Positions 59,695 through 64,000 of a stretch of 64,000 nt of DNA are shown one piece after another; position 1 is the stretch's first letter; the number at the start of each line of letters is the position of its first letter. The position numbers were made by a program, and so were the translations under genes. The notes beneath the pieces are model-generated. The model was not told the origin of the DNA. It made no database searches and worked only from the letters and a program-made list of their open reading frames with translations. This DNA is from Alloboseaceae bacterium BT-24-1 (lineage in GTDB: Bacteria > Pseudomonadota > Alphaproteobacteria > Rhizobiales > Beijerinckiaceae): NCBI GenBank assembly GCA_025846845.1, contig JAOYTL010000014.1:135541-199540 (forward strand). The letters run 5' to 3'.

Positions 59695-60858
59695 CTATCT
59701 GAATCGCAAGTTCTCGCGTGACAGCTGGTCGAGCCTGGTGACGCCCATCAGCTTCATGCCGCGCTCGACCTCGGTCTTGAGCTGGCCCAGCGCGCGTTCG
59801 ACGCCAGGCTGGCCCGCCGCCGCGAGCGGGTAGAGGTAATAGCGCCCGACGCCGACGGCCTTGGCGCCGAGCGACAGGGCTTTCAGCACGTGCGAGCCGC
59901 GCTGGATGCCGCCATCCATGATCACGTCGATGCGGTCGCCGACCGCATCGACGATCTCGGCAAGCTGGTCGAAGGCGGCGCGCGAGCCGTCGAGTTGCCG
60001 CCCGCCATGATTGGAGAGGACGATGCCGCTGCAGCCGATCTCGACCGCGCGCCTGGCGTCGGCGACCGACATAATGCCCTTCAGGCAGAACTGCCCGGAC
60101 CAGAGCCTGACCATCTCGGCGACGTCGCCCCAGGTCATCGCCGGGTCGAGCATCTCGGTGAAATAGCGGCTGATCGACATCGCGCCGCCGCCCATGTCGA
60201 CGTGGCTGTCGAGCTGCGGCAGGCTGAATTTCTCGTGGGTGAGGTAGTTCAGCGCCCATTGCGGCTTGATCGCGAACTGCGTGATGCCGGCGAGGTTCAG
60301 CCTGAACGGGATCGAGAAGCCGGTGCGCAGGTCGCGCTCGCGATTGCCGCCGGTGATGCTGTCGACCGTCAGCATCATGACGTTCACGCCGGCTTCCTTG
60401 GCCCGCTCCATCATCGCCCGGTTCAGGCCGCGGTCCTTGTGGAAGTAGAACTGGTAGACCTGCGGCCCGCTATGGGCCTTGCGCAGCTCCTCCAAGCTGA
60501 CGGTGCCGAGCGAGGACACGCCGAACATGGTGCCGTAGCGCGCCGCGGCCGCAGCGACGGCCCGCTCACCCTGGTGATGGAACAGGCGCTGCAAGGCCGT
60601 CGGAGAACAGTAGAACGGCACGGCGAGCGTCTGGCCCATCACGGTGACGGAGGTGTCGAGGCTGCTCACGCCGCGCAGGACGTTCGGAACGAGGTCGCAG
60701 CGCTCGAAGCTCTCGGAGTTCCGCCGAAGAGTGACCTCGTCATCGGCGCCGCCGTCGATGTAGTTGAAGATCGGGCCGGGCAGCCGCTTCCTGGCGAGCG
60801 TGCGGAAGTCGTGGAAGTTGTGGCAGTCGTTCAGGCGCATCGTTCGCTTCGGCGTCAT
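59695..60858 (-). CDS. FMN-dependent alpha-hydroxy acid oxidase/dehydrogenase
   Basis: A 387-residue LldD/glycolate oxidase family enzyme. The catalytic histidine is in SNHGGRQLDG; FMN contacts are in PTALQRLFHHQGE and MDGGIQRGSHVLKAL. It oxidises L-lactate, glycolate or a related 2-hydroxy acid to the oxo acid. ATG at 60858 or 60840 may start it. It converges with the PIN toxin gene, leaving 18 bp. Glycolate from the dehalogenase at 23.7 kb would be a possible substrate, but the loci are far apart. Confidence 0.9.
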   Translation of the reverse strand: MTPKRTMRLNDCHNFHDFRTLARKRLPGPIFNYIDGGADDEVTLRRNSESFERCDLVPNVLRGVSSLDTSVTVMGQTLAVPFYCSPTALQRLFHHQGERAVAAAAARYGTMFGVSSLGTVSLEELRKAHSGPQVYQFYFHKDRGLNRAMMERAKEAGVNVMMLTVDSITGGNRERDLRTGFSIPFRLNLAGITQFAIKPQWALNYLTHEKFSLPQLDSHVDMGGGAMSISRYFTEMLDPAMTWGDVAEMVRLWSGQFCLKGIMSVADARRAVEIGCSGIVLSNHGGRQLDGSRAAFDQLAEIVDAVGDRIDVIMDGGIQRGSHVLKALSLGAKAVGVGRYYLYPLAAAGQPGVERALGQLKTEVERGMKLMGVTRLDQLSRENLRFR

Positions 60859-61156
60859 TCTGGGCAGGCGAGGGCGGCGCTGGCGGCCGTCGGATCGGCG
60901 GCGCCGCCGTTGCTCAAGGCGGGAAACGGCACCCTATCGCGCGGCGCCGGCCTTGGCCATATTGCGCCGCCCGTCGGCGCCCGGCCTGATATTGCCGGGC
61001 GCCGAGGTGGCTCAACCGCATGATCATTGATTGTTCATGCGCTTTTCGGCATGACCACGCCGCGCGGGTGCGCCGCAGCAGGTGCTGCCGCAAATGCGAA
61101 ACCATGCGGGCGCGCCGGCGTTCAATGCCGGTCACCAACGTTGGGAAAGGCAGGCT

Positions 61157-63841
61157 ATGGCAGGCGAGAAGTGGGTCTACACCTTCGGCGACGGCAAGGC
61201 CGAAGGCGAGGCGGGCATGAAGAACCTGCTCGGCGGCAAGGGCGCGAACCTGGCCGAGATGAGCAATCTGGGACTTCCGGTGCCTCCTGGCTTTACCATC
61301 ACCACCGAGGTCTGCACCTGGTACTACGACAACGGCAAGAAGTTCCCGGCGGCCCTCGACGCTGAGACCAAGGCGGCGCTCGCTGGCATGGCCAAGCTCA
61401 CCGGCAAGACTTTTGGCGACCCGGCCAACCCGCTGCTCGTCTCGGTCCGCTCGGGCGCACGCGCCTCGATGCCGGGCATGATGGACACCGTCCTCAATCT
61501 CGGCCTCAACGACGTCACCGTCGAAGCCGTCGCCAAGGCCTCGGGCGATGCCCGCTTCGCCTTCGATAGCTATCGCCGCTTCATCACCATGTACTCCAAC
61601 GTCGTGCTCGACATCGACCACGGCCATTTCGAGGAGGCGCTTGAGGACTACAAGGAGCGCAAGGGCCTCAATCTCGACACCGACCTCTCTGCCGACGACT
61701 GGAAGGTGCTGGTCGGCAAGTACAAGGAGATCGTGAGGAAGGAGCTCGGTTCCGACTTCCCGCAGGATCCGCAGGAGCAGCTCTGGGGCGCTGTCGGCGC
61801 CGTCTTCTCGTCCTGGATGAACGCCCGCGCCATCAAATACCGCGAGCTGAACAGCATCCCTGCGTCCTGGGGCACGGCGGTCAACGTCCAGTCGATGGTC
61901 TTCGGCAATATGGGCGAGACCTCCGCGACCGGCGTTGCCTTCACCCGAAATCCCTCGACCGGCGAGAACGCGCTCTATGGCGAGTTCCTGATCAACGCCC
62001 AGGGCGAGGATGTCGTCGCCGGCATCCGCACCCCGCAGGACATCACCGAGGTGGCCAAGGCCGCCGCCAAATCCGACAAGCCTTCGATGGAGAAGGCGAT
62101 GCCGGAGGCCTATGCCGAGCTCTGCCGCATCTACGGCATCCTCGAGAAGCATTACCGCGACATGCAGGACATGGAGTTCACGATCCAGGAGGGCAAGCTC
62201 TGGATGCTGCAGACCCGTTCCGGCAAGCGCACCGCCAAGGCGGCCCTCAGGATCGCGGTCGAGCTCGCACGCGAAGGCCTGATCAGCGAGCAGGAGGCAG
62301 TCGGCCGCGTCGAGCCCGGTGCGCTCGACCAGCTGCTGCATCCGACCATCGACACCAAGGCCGAGCGGCGCGTGCTGACTGGCGGCCTGCCGGCCTCGCC
62401 CGGCGCCGCCGCCGGTGAGATCGTCTTCACCTCCGAGGCGGCCGAGGCCGCCAAGAAGGGCAGCAAGAAGGTCATCCTCGTGCGCGTCGAGACGTCCCCG
62501 GAGGACATTCACGGCATGCATGCCGCCGAGGGCATCCTGACCACGCGCGGCGGCATGACCTCGCACGCGGCGGTCGTGGCGCGCGGCATGGGCAAGCCTT
62601 GTGTCTCCGGGGCGGGGCAGATCCGCGTCGACTACGCCAAGGGCACGATGACCGTCGGGTCGACCACACTGAAGGCCGGTGATGTCATCACCATCGACGG
62701 CAGCAGCGGCCAGGTGCTGCTCGGCGAGGTCAAGATGCAGCAGCCGGAACTTTCCGGCGACTTCAGGACCCTGATGGGCTGGGCCGACAAGGTGCGGCGC
62801 CTCAAGATCCGCGCCAATGCCGAGACCCCGCGCGACGCCAAAGCGGCGCGCGAGTTCGGCGCCGAAGGTATCGGTCTTTGCCGCACCGAGCACATGTTCT
62901 TCGACGCCGGCCGCATCCTCGCCGTGCGCGAGATGATCCTGGCTGAGGACGAGAAGGGCCGGCGCGCCGCGCTCGCCAAGCTCCTGCCGATGCAGCGCCA
63001 GGATTTCGTCGAGCTATTTGCCATCATGCAAGGGCTGCCGGTGACGATCCGCCTGCTCGATCCGCCGCTGCACGAGTTCCTGCCGCACACCGACGACGAG
63101 ATCGCCGAGGTCGCCTCGGCGATGGGCACGACCATCGACAAGCTGAAACGCCGCGCCGCAGAACTGCACGAGATCAACCCGATGCTCGGCTTCCGCGGCG
63201 TGCGCCTCGCGGTCGCCTATCCCGAGATCGCCGAGATGCAGGCCAGGGCCATCTTCGAGGCGGCCGTGATCGCTGCCAAGGAGACCGGCCATCCGGTCAT
63301 TCCCGAGGTGATGGTCCCCCTCGTCATGGGCGCGCCCGAGCTCGACCTGGTCAAGGGCCGGATCGATGCGATGGCCGAGGCGGTCCGCAAGGAGAGCGGC
63401 AGCGAACTGACCTATCAGGTCGGCACCATGATCGAACTGCCGCGCGCCGCGCTGCGGGCGGAGGAGATCGCCAGGAGCGCCGAGTTCTTCTCCTTCGGCA
63501 CCAACGACCTGACGCAGACCGCGCTCGGCATCAGCCGCGACGATGCCGGTTCCTTCCTCGGTGCCTACACGGCGCGGGGCCTGCTCGAATCCGATCCCTT
63601 CGTGACGATCGATCAGGATGGCGTCGGCGAGCTGGTCAGGATCGCCGTCGAGCGTGGCCGCAAGGCCCGGCCGGACATCAAGCTCGGCATCTGCGGCGAG
63701 CATGGCGGTGATCCGGCCTCGATCGGCTTCTGCGAAAGCGTCGGGCTCGACTACGTCTCCTGTTCGCCCTTCCGCGTGCCGATCGCACGGCTCGCCGCCG
63801 CGCAGGCGGCGCTGGGGGCGATCAAGGCCAAGGACGCTTGA
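61157..63841 (+). CDS. ppdK: Pyruvate, phosphate dikinase
   Basis: 894 residues, the usual bacterial length. The N-terminal ATP-grasp nucleotide-binding domain starts GMKNLLGGKGANLAEMSNLG. The central phosphohistidine domain has His470 in RGGMTSHAAVVARGMG. The C-terminal PEP/pyruvate TIM barrel has FGTNDLTQTALG and Cys846 in GICGEHGG. It converts ATP, phosphate and pyruvate reversibly to AMP, PPi and PEP. ATG at 61157 gives the family N-terminus; the longer frame is rejected. Confidence 0.96.
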   Translation: MAGEKWVYTFGDGKAEGEAGMKNLLGGKGANLAEMSNLGLPVPPGFTITTEVCTWYYDNGKKFPAALDAETKAALAGMAKLTGKTFGDPANPLLVSVRSGARASMPGMMDTVLNLGLNDVTVEAVAKASGDARFAFDSYRRFITMYSNVVLDIDHGHFEEALEDYKERKGLNLDTDLSADDWKVLVGKYKEIVRKELGSDFPQDPQEQLWGAVGAVFSSWMNARAIKYRELNSIPASWGTAVNVQSMVFGNMGETSATGVAFTRNPSTGENALYGEFLINAQGEDVVAGIRTPQDITEVAKAAAKSDKPSMEKAMPEAYAELCRIYGILEKHYRDMQDMEFTIQEGKLWMLQTRSGKRTAKAALRIAVELAREGLISEQEAVGRVEPGALDQLLHPTIDTKAERRVLTGGLPASPGAAAGEIVFTSEAAEAAKKGSKKVILVRVETSPEDIHGMHAAEGILTTRGGMTSHAAVVARGMGKPCVSGAGQIRVDYAKGTMTVGSTTLKAGDVITIDGSSGQVLLGEVKMQQPELSGDFRTLMGWADKVRRLKIRANAETPRDAKAAREFGAEGIGLCRTEHMFFDAGRILAVREMILAEDEKGRRAALAKLLPMQRQDFVELFAIMQGLPVTIRLLDPPLHEFLPHTDDEIAEVASAMGTTIDKLKRRAAELHEINPMLGFRGVRLAVAYPEIAEMQARAIFEAAVIAAKETGHPVIPEVMVPLVMGAPELDLVKGRIDAMAEAVRKESGSELTYQVGTMIELPRAALRAEEIARSAEFFSFGTNDLTQTALGISRDDAGSFLGAYTARGLLESDPFVTIDQDGVGELVRIAVERGRKARPDIKLGICGEHGGDPASIGFCESVGLDYVSCSPFRVPIARLAAAQAALGAIKAKDA

Positions 63842-63861
63842 TGATCTAGCGCGGGAACCAA

Positions 63862-63884
63862 GCCGTCATGCTCGCCCTTGTGGC
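63862..63884. repeat. Truncated copy of the palindromic intergenic repeat
   Basis: Identical to 15633-15655 over 23 bases, then the match stops abruptly. The remaining hairpins of the full element are missing, as if cut off by the sequence that follows. Confidence 0.75.
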
Positions 63885-64000
63885 ACGGCTGTCCGGTTTA
63901 AATTTCTAGACGTTGTGCATGGCGTTGATTCTACTTGTTTCCAAGCACTTGCCGGTGTTTTGGACACGAGACGGGATCGACGCCATGCGGCATCAGAATA
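63885..64000 (+). mobile_element. Probable left end of an insertion sequence (IS4-type transposase start)
   Basis: From the repeat break the sequence becomes AT-richer and unlike its neighbours. An ATG at 63985 opens a frame beginning MRHQN that runs off the window. IS4-family transposases with a DUF4372-type N-terminus commonly begin this way. Only five codons are visible and no inverted repeat can be confirmed, so this is tentative. Confidence 0.35.

Noticed and set aside
60914..62893. A 659-residue minus-strand frame
   Set aside because: It is antisense to ppdK. His/Leu/Gly/Asp-rich shadow composition.

Overview
The window is chromosomal DNA of an alphaproteobacterium. It is GC-rich and densely coded, with many ATGA start/stop overlaps. 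Several markers point to the Hyphomicrobiales (Rhizobiales), most likely Bosea or a close relative: a MucR/Ros regulator, two phasins, PdhS/DivJ-type kinases, CtrA-like boxes, a DUF1150 gene beside Hsp20, and a tRNA-His lacking an encoded G-1 with A at position 73. The genus is inferred from gene content, not from a search. I see no prophage, integron, CRISPR array or rRNA operon. Mobile DNA is limited to intergenic palindromic repeats and the probable edge of an insertion sequence at the right end.

Layout. 1-3.4 kb: 5' part of a PAS-type cell-cycle kinase, two phasins, tRNA-His and RidA. 3.5-7.1 kb: Hsp20, DUF1150, a hydrolase, a glycosyltransferase, and infC starting at ATT. 7.2-14.8 kb: a Spy/CpxP-like protein facing a Crp/Fnr regulator, a GYD protein, an RpiR-controlled amino-acid operon, and a TetR/MFS pair with three operators. 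15-23 kb: rpmI-rplT, a LOG protein, an SCO1-type periplasmic operon, pheS, a ceramide-glucosyltransferase-like gene and pheT. 23-31 kb: a haloacetate dehalogenase coupled to a tartrate-dehydrogenase-like enzyme, two TerC proteins, a PPTase, AzlCD, a branched-chain aminotransferase and a nitronate monooxygenase. 31-41 kb: murJ, GT2, a ChbG/HpnK-type deacetylase, a chemoreceptor, Fe-SOD, an acidic membrane protein and a prolyl oligopeptidase. 41-50 kb: mucR, a DnaA-domain-IV protein with DUF6456, sufE, a DivJ/PleC-like kinase, DUF1491, DUF2336, small conserved proteins, a lipoprotein and CorA. 50-64 kb: a DUF1254/DUF1214 pair, PBP1, a siderophore-type ABC importer with a methyltransferase, a YcgN protein, a VapBC module, an alpha-hydroxy-acid oxidase and ppdK.

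How the genes fit together. The usual infC-rpmI-rplT-pheS-pheT translation cluster keeps its order but is spread over 16.5 kb by inserted genes. Cell-cycle genes recur: a PdhS-like kinase at the left edge, a DivJ/PleC-like kinase at 44.4 kb and the DUF2336 gene at 48 kb each have a CtrA-like TTAA-N7-TTAA element upstream. The least understood loci are the periplasmic operon at 16.5-18.1 kb, the DnaA-IV/DUF6456 pair after mucR, the importer with a methyltransferase at 54.4-58.3 kb, and a lipoprotein whose start codon and first residues lie in an intergenic palindromic repeat.
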